Positions 10,531 to 23,730 are shown, numbered from the stretch's first letter. The stretch is 64,000 bases of DNA from Hypholoma sublateritium FD-334 SS-4 (GCA_000827495.1 KN817614.1:93322-157321); one strand, 5' to 3'. The notes: a model not told the origin generated them from the letters alone. A program made the numbers and translations.

Positions 10531-13500
10531 GAATGCTTTGGAGTTTTCTCAGCCCTAGTGTGTCACAATGTTCGCTCCAATTATCTGCATATAACTCCGC
10601 TAATATACACATTCAGACATGACATGTATTCTAATACTTGAGAAGTATGAGAAAGGAATGGAAGGAGAAGTAATGGAATAAATGGTTCGAACAGGCGTCT
10701 GCAACCGCCGTCCAGATCGCCCACAAGCACGCAACTTGATTGAGAGACACACCGCCGAGCAGTACCTTAGGTCTGTCCAGCTAGTGTGGCTCGTCAATAA
10801 GTGTGTACTGCGGGCGGCGAAGACGCGCGGGCAAGATTGCTCGATGGTAAGGTGGAAGCTTAATGTAAGAGAGAGACCAGAGCTAAAGCGAGGAGAGCTT
10901 GCACGCTCCAGCGAACGTCAGCGCGTCGCCCAGATCGCCCGCAAGCACGCTACCTGATTGAGAGCCACACCACCGAAGAACACCTAAGGTGTACGCAGAC
11001 GATGTGGCTCATCATGAGTATGTAATGCGGGCGGCGAGGACGACGGCGTATTCGCCGCTGGCTGGACAAAGCAACAAAAATAAAGTATGAAATGCTCCCT
11101 GATCGGCTTTCTGCACATCGCCCCTGGCGCCCAAAGCACGCTACCTGATTGAGAGACCCACGTCCGCATGACACCAGAGGCGCATGCGACTTGTGCGTAT
11201 CATCTTTGTGTGCACTGAGGGCGGCGGGGGCGATGGCAGAAGCGCACCGAACAACCGCGAGAAGAGAGGAAAGTGAGAGGAGTGATGTAGAAATGGGATG
11301 GGAACGGGGACTGGAGAAACAAGACGGAAAACTGTGCGCCTTATATACAAAATTCGACTTGCAATATCGGACTTTGAACTAAGTATCGGTATGTGGAATA
11401 GTATGGAGAGAATAAGCAAAATGTTTCGGTGGCCGCTATTGTGTGCGTGGTGGCGTTGGTGATGGGCCATCTTGTGTTGGCCACCTATAATTCTAACGGA
11501 TAGTCATTTTAGAGAATGCTTATGCTATGCTTGTGGCGTAGATAATTTTCTGGCTCTTCCCAATAATACTCGATCTTCAGATGGAAACGTTTTCTCGAAT
11601 CATGCAAATAGAAGTTCGTCCACGCCGTCTGCGGACGTTTATCTGGATTTACAACTATGTATCCGAAAAAAGAAAGATCTCTACAGCTACAGTGGGCCAC
11701 GACTTCCCAGCAATCCACCGTGGCCAGCACGCGAAGATACGTATGGGCCATTACGCGTTACGATCCACCAAGCTACCGTGGCCAGTATAAGATGCAGTAC
11801 CAGTGTGCCACTCGCTGCTTTACTGCGATCAATAAGCACTTGGAGCCGCTTCCGGCGACAATGTCAGGCCGATCTGTGGCCGCAAACCTGCGAATCTGGA
11901 CGCTTGCATTATATCCAGCCACATTGTTGCTTTCCGGCCCCCTGCTGAGCCTACGAGTGATATCTCTTCCTTTCCATCGCCCGGCCTAAGCGGCAGGTGC
12001 CGGCCCGGTGGGCGTACTCGCCTACGCGTGTATACGCGCCGCCGGTGTGAGGATGCAGCGCACCCGGAGCGAAGTATGGAAATACGGCGAGTACGAGGAC
12101 AAGGTGCACACAGGACGCGCGGCGCTGAACAAGGGTACATGTTTTCTTTTTCGAAACGCAGGGCGTGCGCCGGAAGGCGCACGCCCTGCGAAAATATCCA
12201 GAAGACCGTGCCCTGATTTCGCGCCTGGGCGTCCGGTGCGGTGGATAGTAGAGCGGAGGCGGACGGAGGCGGAGGAGCACGGGGGGATGGGGAAAGGCGA
12301 CACAACAAGACATGATGTCGTACGCAGCGCGCGCACCTCGAGCGCTACGCGCGCTGCGTGGGAAGTAGACGCGTGATGCCTTGCCCCAGCCGCTTTGTGC
12401 TGCGGCGAACAGGGATGTGGGTGGATTAGAGCCCTGATCAGCACGTTCTGAATATAATAAATGTGTGTATGGGGGCGATATAGCGCAGCCTGAATGGGGG
12501 CCTTACAAAGATTATCCGATTACCCACGCAGCGCGCACGCGGGAGGGGTCGCGCGCTGTTGGGGAAGTAGAGGCGCTTCGCCATGCCCCGGACTTATATG
12601 GCCTGCGGTGGTGGCATTAGGGTGCGTGGGGTATATCACGAGGTTAGATCAGATGTGGCGGCAGGCTGAGCGTACCATGCGAAGAATGAACCTGATCGGC
12701 GCTTTCAGAATATATGCAAGACTTTAGCGAAGCTCACGACGGTCGGCGCACGCTCACCTGGCTATTAAGTAATGCGCTAATATCGACGGGTGTATGTGCG
12801 GCGCGAGTACCTGGTCCAAGACTTCAGCTAAAATCACGACGGTGGGGGGGCGCTCACCTGTCTGAACAGCGCGCTGATATGTATGCGTGTATGCGGGACG
12901 TCTGTGTGCGGTAGCACGGCGCACCCGGAGCTGGGCTTGGACATGTGGCGAACAGGAGGACAAGGCGCAGGAGAGGTTTACGCAGGGCGTGCGCTGGATG
13001 GGCACGCCTTGCGAGCATATCCAAAAGACTGCCCTTGTCTCGCGCGCAGGCGTCCGGCGTGATGAATAGCGGAGTGGAGGCGGACGGAGCGGACGGAGGC
13101 GCAACAGTAGGAGGACCAGGGGATGGGGCAAGTTCATGAACAAACACTGGACGCAGAGCGCGCGCCTCGAATGACTACGCACGCTGCGAAGAAAATGCGT
13201 GCATCACGGCCTGCCCCGGCCTTCAGTGTCCTGCGGACAGAGGAAAGGTGGAGTGGGAAGGAATAGGTGGGTGGAGTGCGGATCGGCAGGAGCCCACGCG
13301 ACAGATGGATCCGATTGGCGGATGGAGGCGGAGGCGCAGCAACACGGCAGATGGGGCAAGTCAACTCTGCTTTCGGTGTACGCAGCGGGCGCGCCTCGAG
13401 TGGCTGCACGCGCTGCGAGGGAAAGGCGCGTCATCGCTCGCCCCGGGCGTCTTCGTGCTGCGGAGAGGAGGAGTAGAGGCGGGACGGGGGTAGCTCGAGT

Positions 13501-14300
13501 GCGGATATCGGCGATGCAAAGCCACGGGAAGGTGAGAAAGGGCCATGGGTAGCTGCATATTGACGCAACGGCAGGGCGCGCGCCCAATTTCACGACATCG
13601 TTGATAACATCCGTGTGTATGCGCGACACCGGATGTAATCTTGCATGCTAGAAGCTGCGAGGTGAGCTGATGCGTCAGGGCGCGGCGGAGCGGGGCGTAG
13701 AATGCGAGAGTAAGATGACGCACAGGACGAGCTTGAAGCGCGGCGCTGTGAAATGGCCATGAAGACGTACGTGTATGGATGAGGGAAATGCCAAGTTCTT
13801 GCATCGCACGTGACGCAGTGCACACGACTGAGCGCATGGCCCCAGGCCAGCAAATCGTTACGCATTTCAACTGGCCTTGCCACGGGCAAATGCGTACAGC
13901 GGTTTTGATGAGGCTTCTAAGGCAAGGCCATCGAGGGGACATTGGTGCCTACTTGTCATCAGGATGTGCGTTCGTATCCGTTGGAGAGCCTTACATAGTG
14001 CGTGGGCGCTGCGGTGCGCCTGGTAATCGATGTCGCCGATGTCTTCACGGCTTGAGGTGCGTAATGGTCGATCAATCATCAAAGGGCGATAGGGTGGGGT
14101 GGGATCCAGTGCGATGGATTTTATAAGCGTGTTACGCGTTGTTCCAGTACTAAAAACTAATAACGCCGAGAACAAACAAATGGTCGAGTGAGAGAGGTAA
14201 GAGAGAAGAAAGAGACGTGGTAAAAACCGCATTCGGCAACGTCGGGAAACAAAGATCGCACGTGCCTTCACGTGTTTGTGGACAAGCGCGACGCGCGACG
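10530..14300 (+). repeat. composite direct repeat, full-length copy U1
   Basis: Near-complete unit of about 3.8 kb. In order it holds an AT-rich entry block (attatctgcatata, 10578-10591) and three copies of AAGCACGC..CYTGATTGAGAG beginning at 10725, 10943 and 11134. Next come an A/G-rich stretch, a block around ggccacctataattctaacgg (11478) and the cgtctgcggacgtttatctgg block (11625-11645). A minisatellite-like CpG-rich core (about 12000-13600) follows. The 3' blocks are TGGCCTTGCCACGGGCAAAT (13871), atcgatgtcgccgatgtctt (14027), aacaaacaaatggtcgagtg (14173) and gatcgcacgtg (14252). Frames inside are not conserved between copies, so I treat it as non-coding. Confidence 0.8.
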
Positions 14301-17300
14301 CGCGCCGAGCCGTCCAATCCTCTGCCTTGGCCGAAAGCATTCCTCTCCTTGAAATCTACCTTAAAAACGCGATGAATATAGAGGCGTATAGAAGAAGCGA
14401 CGTGCGCCAGCGGCCGACAGCACACCGGTCGACGGAAATCCCTCGCAGGCGCAGCCCTCATTTCGCGCGCGTCGATGCATTCGTGCGTCAAGCGAGGGAG
14501 ATAGCGAGTAGCGATGGAAAGCAGACGCACAGGACCCAACAGCTGTAGAATTCATGAACGCCCTGAAGTTGGGCATGCGTGCCGCAGCTGCGCGAGGAGC
14601 AAACGCGTGCCTTGTCCCAGCCTCTTTGCGCTGCGGTGAGCAGGGATATAGGGTAATTTGAGGCGCGAGCTCAGCATATAATACATGCGTGTATGTGGTA
14701 TAGAGGAGCCGTAATGGAGAAATATCAATGCGTTGTTGAATAGTCACCAACAACATGGCGTTCGCAGCTCTAATCTTCAGCGCTGTGACAATTCTCCCTG
14801 ATCTGTTACAATATTTGCTCCAATGATCTGCATATAACGTCGCTAATATATGCATATAAATGGCATGTACTCTACTTGAAAGGTATGAGGAAGAAGTCGA
14901 ATGATAAATGATGGAATTAATGGCTTCAACAGACATCTGCAACCACCGTCCAGATCGCCCACAAGCACGCAACTTGATTGAGAGACACACTGCCGACCAG
15001 CGCACCAGGCCTGTCCAGCCAGTGTGGTTCGTCAATAAGTGTGTACAGCGGGCGGCGAAGAGGCGTGGGCAAGATTGCTCAATGGTATGGTGGAAGCTGA
15101 TTATAAGAGAGAGACCAGAGTTAAAGCGAGGAGACCTTGCACGCTCCAGCGACCGTCAGCACGTCGCACAGATCGCCCGCAAGCACGCTACCTGATTGAG
15201 AGCCACACCACCGGAGAACACCTGGGGTGTACGCAGCGAATGTGGCTCATCATAGAGTATGTAATGCGGGCGGCGAGGACAACGGCGTATTCGCCGCTGG
15301 CTGGACAAAGCAACAAAAATAAAGTATGAAATGCTCCCTGATCGGCTTTCTGCACATCGCCCCTGGCGCGCAAAGCACGCTACCTGATTGAGAGACCCAC
15401 GTCCGCATGACACCAGAGGCGCATGCGACTTGTGCGTATCATCTTGGTGTGCACTGAGGGCGCCGGGAGCGATGGCGAAAGCGCACCAAACAACTGCGAG
15501 AAGAGAGGAAAGGTGCCTTCAGTCCATCTGAGAGGGCCGATGTCGGAGTGGGATGAGAATGGGGACTGGAGAAACAAGACGGAAAACTGTGCGCCTTATA
15601 TACGAAATTCCACCTGGAATATCGGACTTTGAACTAATTTTTGGTATGTGTAATAGTATGGAGAGAATAAGCAAAATGGTTCGGTGGCCGCTATTGTGTG
15701 CGTTGGTGACGGGCCACCTTGCTTTGGCCACCTATAATGCTAACGGATAGTCATTGTAAGGAATGCCTCTGCCGCGCTCGGGATGTAGAGAATTTTCTGG
15801 CGCTTCGCAACGCCACTCAATTGTCATGGAAGAAAGGAAACATTTTTCCAAATCATGCGCTTAGATGTTTGTGCACGCCGTCTGCGTCGGACGTTTATCT
15901 GGATTTACCACTATGTATCCGAAAACAAAAAGATCCATACAGTGGGCCACGACCAGCCAGAAACCCACCACGGCCAGGACACGAAGATACGTGGGGAAAA
16001 ATACGCGTTACGATCCACCAAGCTACCGTGGCCAGTCTGATAAGATGCAGCGCCAGTGTCCTTGTTGCTTTACCGCCATCAATAAGCACTTGGAGGCGCT
16101 TTCGGCACAATGTTTGGCCAATCTGTGGCGACAGATCTACAGATCTGGACGCTTATATTATAGTTTATATGCTTTCCGGCCACCTACTGAGCCTACAGCC
16201 TCTGCGATCTTTTTTCTTTCTTTCCATGATACAGGCCGCGTGCATCGGGCAGGTCCCGGCCCGGTCGGGGCGCACTCACCTGATATAGGCGCGTGTATAC
16301 GCGACGCGGCGACGCCGGTGTGCGGTAGCACAGCGCACCCGGAGCGCGGGCATGGAGATGCGGAGAGCACGAGGACAAGGTGCACATAGGACGCGCGGCG
16401 CTAGACAAGGGCACATATTTTCTTTTTCGGCACGAAATATCCAGCAGACCGTGCCCTGATTTCGCGCCCGGGCGTCCGGTGCGGTGGATAGCATAACGGT
16501 AGACCGGTGGCCGGCTTCTAAATGAGCAATGCTCGATATAGCAGAACGGAGGCGGACGGAGGCGCAGGAGCACGCGGATGGGGCAAGGAACAACAACAAA
16601 ACTTGATATCATACGCAGCGCATAATGCACGCGTGTATGCGGTATAGCGCAGCCGGAGTGGGGCTATGACGATATATTCTATCGGACCCACGCAGCACGC
16701 ACGCGGGGGGGCTCGCGTGCCGTGGGGGATGTAGACGCGCTTCGCCATGCCCCGGACTTCTATGGCCTGCGGTGGTGGCGTTGGGGTAGGTGGGGTATAT
16801 CACGAGGTTGGATCAGATGGGGCGGCAAGCTGAGCGTACCATGCGAAGATTGAACCTGATCGGCGCTTTCAGAATATATGCAAGACGTCAGCGAAGATCG
16901 CGTCAGAGGGTCCGTTCACCTGGACAAGTACCGCGCTGAGATCGACGCGTGTATGTACGGCGCGAGTATCTGGTCCAAGACTTCAGCAAAAATCACTGCG
17001 GTAGGGCGCGCTCACCTAGCTGAGCAGCGCGCTGGCATATACGCGTGTATGCGGGACGCCGGTGTGCCGGAGCGGGGCCTGGACATGCGGCGAACAGGAA
17101 GACAAGGCGCATACAAGGCGCGGGGTGCTAGATAAGGACGGATTTCCGGAGAGATTTATGCAGGGCGTGCGCTGGACGGGCGCGCCCTGCGAGCATATCC
17201 AGAAGATTGCGCCCTTATCTCGTGCACGGGCGTCCGGCGTGGTGGATAGCGGAGTGCAGGCCGGCGCGGACGCACTGGCGGATGGGGTAAGTCGCTGTAG

Positions 17301-18330
17301 AGACTTCGTGACGCAGCAGGCGCGCCTCGGGTGGCTACGCGCGCTGCGAAGGAAATGCGTGCATCACGGCTTTCCCCAGCCGTCATCGTCCTGCGGACAG
17401 AGGGGGATGGAGTGGGACCTAGTGAGAAGAGAGAGGTGGGTGAAGGGGAAGATGGGAGACCTGATCCGCCCGGAAAAAGGGTCCTGGCCAGCTGCAGTCT
17501 GCTGCAGTACAACGGTAGGACGCGCGCCCCGGTCCAAGTTATTAAGGACAACATCCGGGCGTGTGCGTAACGATGGATGTAATCTTCGAGGCCCCAGGGC
17601 GCGCAGCCTGCCGATGTGGGAGAGCCCGCCGGAGCGGGAATATAATCGGAGAATGGGAGAGACACACCAGAATGCGAAGCACGTCGCCGCGAGCTGATCG
17701 TGTCCGGGGCAGGCCGGCACCGGCGCGGCGGAGTTGCTGGGAGGGAGGTGGTGCGACACACGTCATCGCCAGCGCAGACCGCGCACTGCGCGCATGGTGC
17801 AAGGTGAGGCAAGGCCATCCATTCGAATCTGGGGTACGCAGTACACACGTGTGAGCGCGTGGCCTGCGAAGCAGCGTCGAGTGGCCTTGCCACGCCAAGA
17901 CGCAGTGCGGTGTGGATGGGCGCATGATGGCGGCTGGGTAGGTGAGCCTCAGGATCGAAAACGCCGCACGCTCCCGCCAGTATGTGCGCTGGGACGCGCG
18001 GGAGAGCCCGTGTGTACCGGTCGTAGAGTGCTGTCGTTGTGTTGCGTCTGATAATCGACGTCGCCGATGTCTTGAATCTTCGCGGATGGGAGGGGTGGAT
18101 GACGTCGATGGGCCATTGGGATGAAGACTAATGGACATTGCATGCGCGTTTTCACGTTGTTACAGCCTTATTCACGAGTGATTCGATGAGAGCAAAACTA
18201 TGATCGAGTGAGAGACTGAGGAGAGAAGAAGAAAGAGGGGTCGGGACGAGGAGTTCGCACGATGTTTCGTTTATAATTTTGGATATTTCCCAGGGCGAGC
18301 CGGCGCGCCGACCGCGCGCCAACCGTCCAG
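14301..18330 (+). repeat. composite direct repeat, full-length copy U2 with extra leading cassette
   Basis: The second near-complete unit starts at about 14780. 14380-14700 is an additional cassette related to 8380-8650 and 27500-27720 (catttcgcgcgcgtc..gcattcgtgcgtcaag). The ladder motifs begin at 14963, 15181 and 15373, the same spacing as in U1. The block order is the same as U1 through 18290, where gttcgcacgatgtttcg marks the 3' end, followed by a tail related to 25240-25300 (ctgctcgaa..ctgcttc). Divergence from U1 is visible as scattered substitutions and small indels. Confidence 0.78.
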
Positions 18331-19400
18331 AGTCCATCTTGAACCATTGCATCTGCTCGAAGTCTGCTTCGAAAATGAGCCTTGAGTAAGGTTGGCAGGA
18401 ACTCTACGGTAGTATTTCAAATCTACATCGGCTATATGCGCTTCCTATAACTCTCACGGCTTGTGGCCGGCGTTCTTTCGAACTTTCGATTCACGACGTC
18501 CCAGTCGATTAACATCCAGGACTGCGCCTCCAAGTTGTCAGCAGTCAAATATCCTAAGTGTTTGATGGGCCGTTTCTGTGAAGGTATTAGATTGAAAAAG
18601 GATGCCTGTTTGCATGAACTTGAACATGTTCACGACAATGTATTTCCAGCTCCAGCCCTTGGAGAGCCTGGACAGAGCCTCAGTACTCAGTTCGTAGGAA
18701 GTCGAGGAAAGAGCCCAGAGCGTATGCGCCTTGTATGCGCCCACTGACGAAATTGGATCAGCGGAATAAAATATCCTCTCGTATAATTCTTGCCAACTCT
18801 ACTTGAGCGCATAGAGGTCCAACGGGTACAGATCTATCGAGCTTGTCTATTTTCTCGGTGTGCCATCAATTCTCAAGCTTTTAAGAAACTCCAACAAACT
18901 TTTGCTATCTCGAACTGTGGTACAGACAAAAACTTAGGCTTGAATGCTTTACCCGACTGCCTGTTTACGTAGTGCGAATTGGTGCCTGACGGCACAGCGC
19001 GGCATGCGAATATTACACTCGCGATTCCCGTTAAGAATAGGCAGCATAGCCAAGGGCTGTGCAAACCGTAAGGCCTCAAAATTTGCTTTCATACTTTGTA
19101 CGATTCATATATAATATATAACCTTTCCAAAAAATTACTGTACCACGAAATGTACAATCAATTCCAATTCAATGATTCTGGATTACACATGAGTATCCTT
19201 AGCCCGGCGCTAGATCGACCGTCGAATTCACTCCCTCTGGCGCCCGGGATCCATATTAAGTACAACTGAGTGGCCAACACCGTCATAGCCAGCACCGCGT
19301 TAGAAAAAATAATTGCTTTCTGATCTTTCGATGAATGTGGGCCGTCGCTTTTGCAGAAACCGTGTATCAATTCCGCATCAGCCACTAAGTGCCCCATTGT
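18331..19400. other. 3' flank of Argonaute; only hydrophobic frame fragments on the minus strand
   Basis: Minus-strand frames at 18873-19079 (with WLCCLFLTGIASVIFA) and about 19158-19400 (with NAVLAMTVLATQLYLIWI) look like isolated transmembrane pieces. I could not join them by splice sites into a protein of known type. They could be remnants of a membrane-protein gene or chance frames in the Argonaute 3' region. Confidence 0.3.
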
Positions 19401-19402
19401 GT

Positions 19403-22400
19403 TCACTGGCAAAACGGGAGCAAATATTAATCGCCAATTTGACCAAAGTGACGGAAGAACAAAAAAAGGGCTCACAGCAAAATACATCTGATCCTCTTGA
19501 ACACTGTTGATCGGCTTGTAGGCACGCTTGTATGCTTCGAGATCTGGAGCTGCGTCTCCAGATGCTTGGGTACCCGTGTCGGACATTCCGAGCTGTTCGC
19601 CGGGTCCGAAGCGATTCTTGGCCCTCGCACATACAACATCTGCATCTGTAGCAATGTCATCAGAAGTGCGCTCCGATGCTAAATCAAAATAGTAAGACAC
19701 TGAAAATGACGCACAGTATACAGGCGCCGGAATCGAGACCGAACGGCAAGCAGGAGCGTAAAGGTGGCAAAGCGCATATGAAAGCGCCTGCATGGCGTCA
19801 GCACTGAAATAAAATGATTAACATATAATTCAATGGTTTTCAAGGGACCTTTCGAAGTCCTCACGTAAAACCTATCTCCTGCAATGCGAATCATGAATAT
19901 ATTAGCACAATCAAATTGCAGTGCTGGACTAATGGCGTACATCAAGCAAAACCTGTAGAAAGAGGGAATATTAATACAATGCATATTTGTAATCAAGTAA
20001 GCTACGAAACGCACCGAATAGTGGGCTGGTCGGCTGGTGCCCAAAATTCCCTCGTGGCTTTGTAAGATGAAGTCGAACTCCAAGGGATGTGTGATGTCTG
20101 TGTCGATCACAGTCCCAGCTGGAGCATTCTTGTTTTCCCTGTTGTCCAAGGGAAACATCCTACGACGATTTCCCTCTGAAATGATTCGACGACAGTATGA
20201 TTACAGGAACTTACTGGTTGTGATGCCGTTTTCCCACCACAATGAGAGTGATTTTGGGATTCATGTCGAGTTCCTCGCAGGCGTCTATTCGGAAGATAGT
20301 GTTAGCAGAAAATCGACACCGCGGTGACACTGCTGCAATTGCTAGCTTACTTCGGATCAATGGCAGCTCTAAAACATCAATCAATATAGCGACAAACAAG
20401 GAGTGCATGGACGCTGACCTTGTTTCAGAACCTGATCAAATTCGCCCTCCGATACTCCATCTACGTAGGTTTTAAATCAGATAAGCAATATAGATCTGAT
20501 CAAAGTGAAGAACCTCGAAAGAAAAATAGTCTCTTTGGATTCAAATGCCCTGGAGCCTTCTTTTCCGTATTCAAACGATAGTCCTTGTATTTCTCAAGGA
20601 CATTCTAACCATAGAATACAGTATTATATGAGTCGTATAATACAATATTTGAAAAGGAAACCGTACCTTCACCATCTCCTTCAGATCTACGATCATTTCC
20701 CGCCTGCCGACCTGAACATGAGAGGTAGAAACATATTTCGCTGCATTCGAATCTACGCTTCCCACCACGGCCGTAAAAGAAGGACGTCCTTGAGAATGCG
20801 GGGGAGGATGTATGACATCGGCGCCTAGATATCTACTGTTTAAGCCTCACAGTGCTTATAGCATAGCAACAACGTCGAGCTCACCGATTACAATTGCCGG
20901 GTTGGCGGGATCGGTTATATCATCCATGATTCCAGATTCGAGAATCGAATTGATTCCGCCGAGCTTGACGTTGACCCTAAATTCAGGTAAATGTTTTTGC
21001 TTGAAGACGACGTCAGGGACTAAATACTTCAGCATAATGTTCGCCCAGTACTGATCCTTTGCTTCCGTGCATTTTCTTGCAATAAGGCATTGTGTGGCAA
21101 CGCCCTTCTAAAACATGCAAGACGCTTCAATATGAGGCATACAGTCCGATACTGTTAACCTACAGTCACATCACCGTAGCTATAAAGGATGGACCAGAAA
21201 TTAGATCTAGATCTAGATATGTACCCCAGGCTAGCATGTACGTACTGTTTCACTGCCGTGTATATCTCATTAGATCCCTCAGGTAGAACGACAAGAAACA
21301 GGTGAGGGGCGGTCTTGTATTTCTCTATGCAATCTACTCCAAGTTGTTTCAATTGCTTTAGTGTTGATAGAAATATAATTAGTTTCATGTCATAGCCAAT
21401 CTAAAAGAGTAGTTACTGTTGCGATAACACCCTGAGGGTTAGTAATATAACATGTGACAGGCTCCAAGTTCACGATGCTGATCCCTGAAACAATTACTTC
21501 TTTTTGAGAAAAATGCAACATTGAGAATCAAAAAATCCGAAAATGTGTGCTTACCGACTCTCGCACAAGCTATTTGAAACGCTGTAATCATTTCTTGCAA
21601 GACGGATTCAGTGAACCTCATGCGGGACTCATATATAGCAATCCCCCACGTCTGTATTGTGACGGGGACCTTGAATTTCTTGTCAAGCCTTGAAAACACA
21701 ATATTGTTAGTAAGCGGTAACCTTGACGCTCAAGAAAGTATCATCGGAATACTCACATGTTCCATGACCCCTTCTTAGGCACCTGCACATGTATACTTAG
21801 AAATCCAGTAAGTAATCAGAGTGGTACGATATCCTACTTACAAGAAGCCTTTGGGGACCAGTATTGTTGTAACTGATGCTCGGCGGGTCGATGACGCGCG
21901 CTTCCACTGTCATAGGTTGTTCGGTGATGGTCAAACCGAACTGGGAAATATAGTTCGACTGTCCAAATTGTAATGTCTACAGCAGGGAAAACGTCAGTAA
22001 ACAGAAGCTTCAGGACCCGCATGAGGAACTACCTGAATACCCTTCTTTATGGCATCCATACGCTCGACCGGCTTCTTTGTGGAAAACCTGAGAACCTGCG
22101 CGACTTGGTTCGGGCCCAAATCGGCGTTCGAAAATTGGCCACGAAGAACAGTGCACATCTCGAGAGGCACCTTTGCGTCTTGTCCGAGCTGTACAAATAT
22201 TTCATCAATCAGACAAAAAATATTACCCCAGAATTGGGAATAGAACGCACCACAACACAGACGGCGGAAGGATACTTCAATGGCAGCTCAAGGGTGTGCT
22301 TGAAATAATCCGCGACAGACATCCTCGTGCCTTCACGCGTATCGAAGAACTCGTTGTCGGCACCGTTGGTGGTGAGGCCGTTGATTGCGCGAGGTCTTCC

Positions 22401-23730
22401 CTCCCCGGTGCTACGAACGCTGACGCGCAGGTGCCTGAGGAACCGTAGGAGGCGGACCCTCGCGTATTGAGGCGGGAATTTCCTGTGGACGGGGACCATG
22501 TACAAAGGCGGTAAATCTGGGGATTTCTCATAGAACTCGTTGATCAGGCGGACCAAGGGGCCTTCGCGATACACGATGGTCGCGGACAGGTCGATGTTGA
22601 CGACTAGTCGCCCGATGACTGGACGCACAGATTGGAATATACCCCTCCATACTTCCAACCCGCCTCCAATGCTCTGCCGATCCGAGTGGATGTAGAATGA
22701 ACGGCCCCGGTACGGATTCTGCAAGTTAGGTTCCGTACGAATGGCGATGTTGTACGCCTATCAAGCAACAGCATAATGAATTTGGGTGTTATGTTATTTT
22801 TCAAGAGATCAGTTCACCATAAGTGCGTTGGAGATGTTTTCGTCCCAAGCTTGCTTCCCATCCACAAATCGGCGAAGGATCCTAGAAGATGATAAGCTCA
22901 GGCATCTTTACAAGATTCAATTTTTTTTTCACTTACTCAGTGTTGATGGTAGCAACTTGTGCAAGGGTGATGCTGAACACTTGAGGCTCGCGTCCTGCAG
23001 CGTTTCCGCCACCGGTTCGTGGAAATGCGACATTGAACTTTGAGATGATGAGGATAAGTTACAAGACTCTTAAACATATATTCTCTCACTTGGCCGGCGT
23101 TTTGCCCCCCCAAGTTAAGCGCTTGAATACTATAAGCCATCTTCTGGCCATCGTATACAAGTTTGGGGGTAAAAATGCCCGGGTTCTCATTCTGAAGGTG
23201 CTGGAATAAAACAAATTTTCGTTTCCCGGAAAGAGTGTCGGGGGTTATCGCTGAGTTGAATGAAAATCATCAACATAGAAGCTCAATGGCAAAGGCTCGA
23301 GTAACGGGACTTACTAACTAAGGTAGGGCAATGAGCTCCTGGAACGCTCAATCTCGCTGGTCAGTAGTGAGCCACATACCATCGTAGTGGAATATGCTGT
23401 TGTCCTGCGCTTTAAGCTCGAAAGAGTTGACTTCGAGCAGTAGGGGGCGTCCGGCGGTTCCAAAGCCCGGACGCCTAACGCCAATCGTTGGTACTAAAGT
23501 TTGGGCTTAAATGGGAACCAACGACGCAGATACAATATCAATCCGAACATTCAATACATTTGCCAACAACCTACGCAGGAAATATAGTACTTACAAGCCG
23601 TGCTAGGAGCGTCTGCACCTAACTGGCTCCCTCGAGCGGCACCACCGCGGCGGTCCTCGGACGCAAGAGGAGTTGTACCTCCTCTTGCCCTTCGAGGGCC
23701 GTCGCGGTTTGGGGCTGCTCGCGGGGGCAT
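19403..23730 (-). CDS. AGO: Argonaute (QDE-2-like) RNA-silencing protein, about 26 exons
   Basis: Small-RNA-guided silencing protein. About 900 residues can be chained on the minus strand from ATG at 23730. The N-terminal exons (23595-23730, 23380-23493 and on) give a Gly/Arg-rich head and the ArgoN domain (RPLLLEVNSFELKAQD). The large exon at about 22245-22743 carries linker 1 and PAZ (YFKHTLELPLKYPSAVCVV, continued by PLEMCTVLRGQF). MID follows with ITNPQGVIAT and VVLPEGSNEIYTAVKHYGDV. PIWI contains all four catalytic positions: Asp in IGADVIHP (exon 20667-20824), Asp in GSVDSNAAKYV, Glu in GRREMIVDL, and His in GTSRPAHYS. The protein ends QMYFA, close to the usual MYF+residue end of Argonautes; the stop codon appears to lie alone in a final exon after a 70-base intron. 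Many exons are tiny (4-9 codons). All joins keep frame, so it is predicted to be slicer-competent. It lies between two blocks of direct repeats. Confidence 0.93.

Noticed and set aside
10725..11160. CRISPR-like array from the regularly spaced AAGCACGC motif
   Set aside because: There are only three copies per unit with 190-218-base intervals that are themselves conserved between units, in a eukaryotic genome.
10950..15413. Minus-strand frames containing LNQVACLRAI or LSIKLRACGRS in repeat copies
   Set aside because: They translate the ladder motif by chance; the frames around it break at different places in each copy and have no common start.
20158..20215. Apparent frameshift in Argonaute between the RHHNQ and FPLDN segments
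   Set aside because: Using the acceptor at gtcgtag instead of the earlier cag restores the frame, giving RHHNQMFPLDN, so no break is needed.
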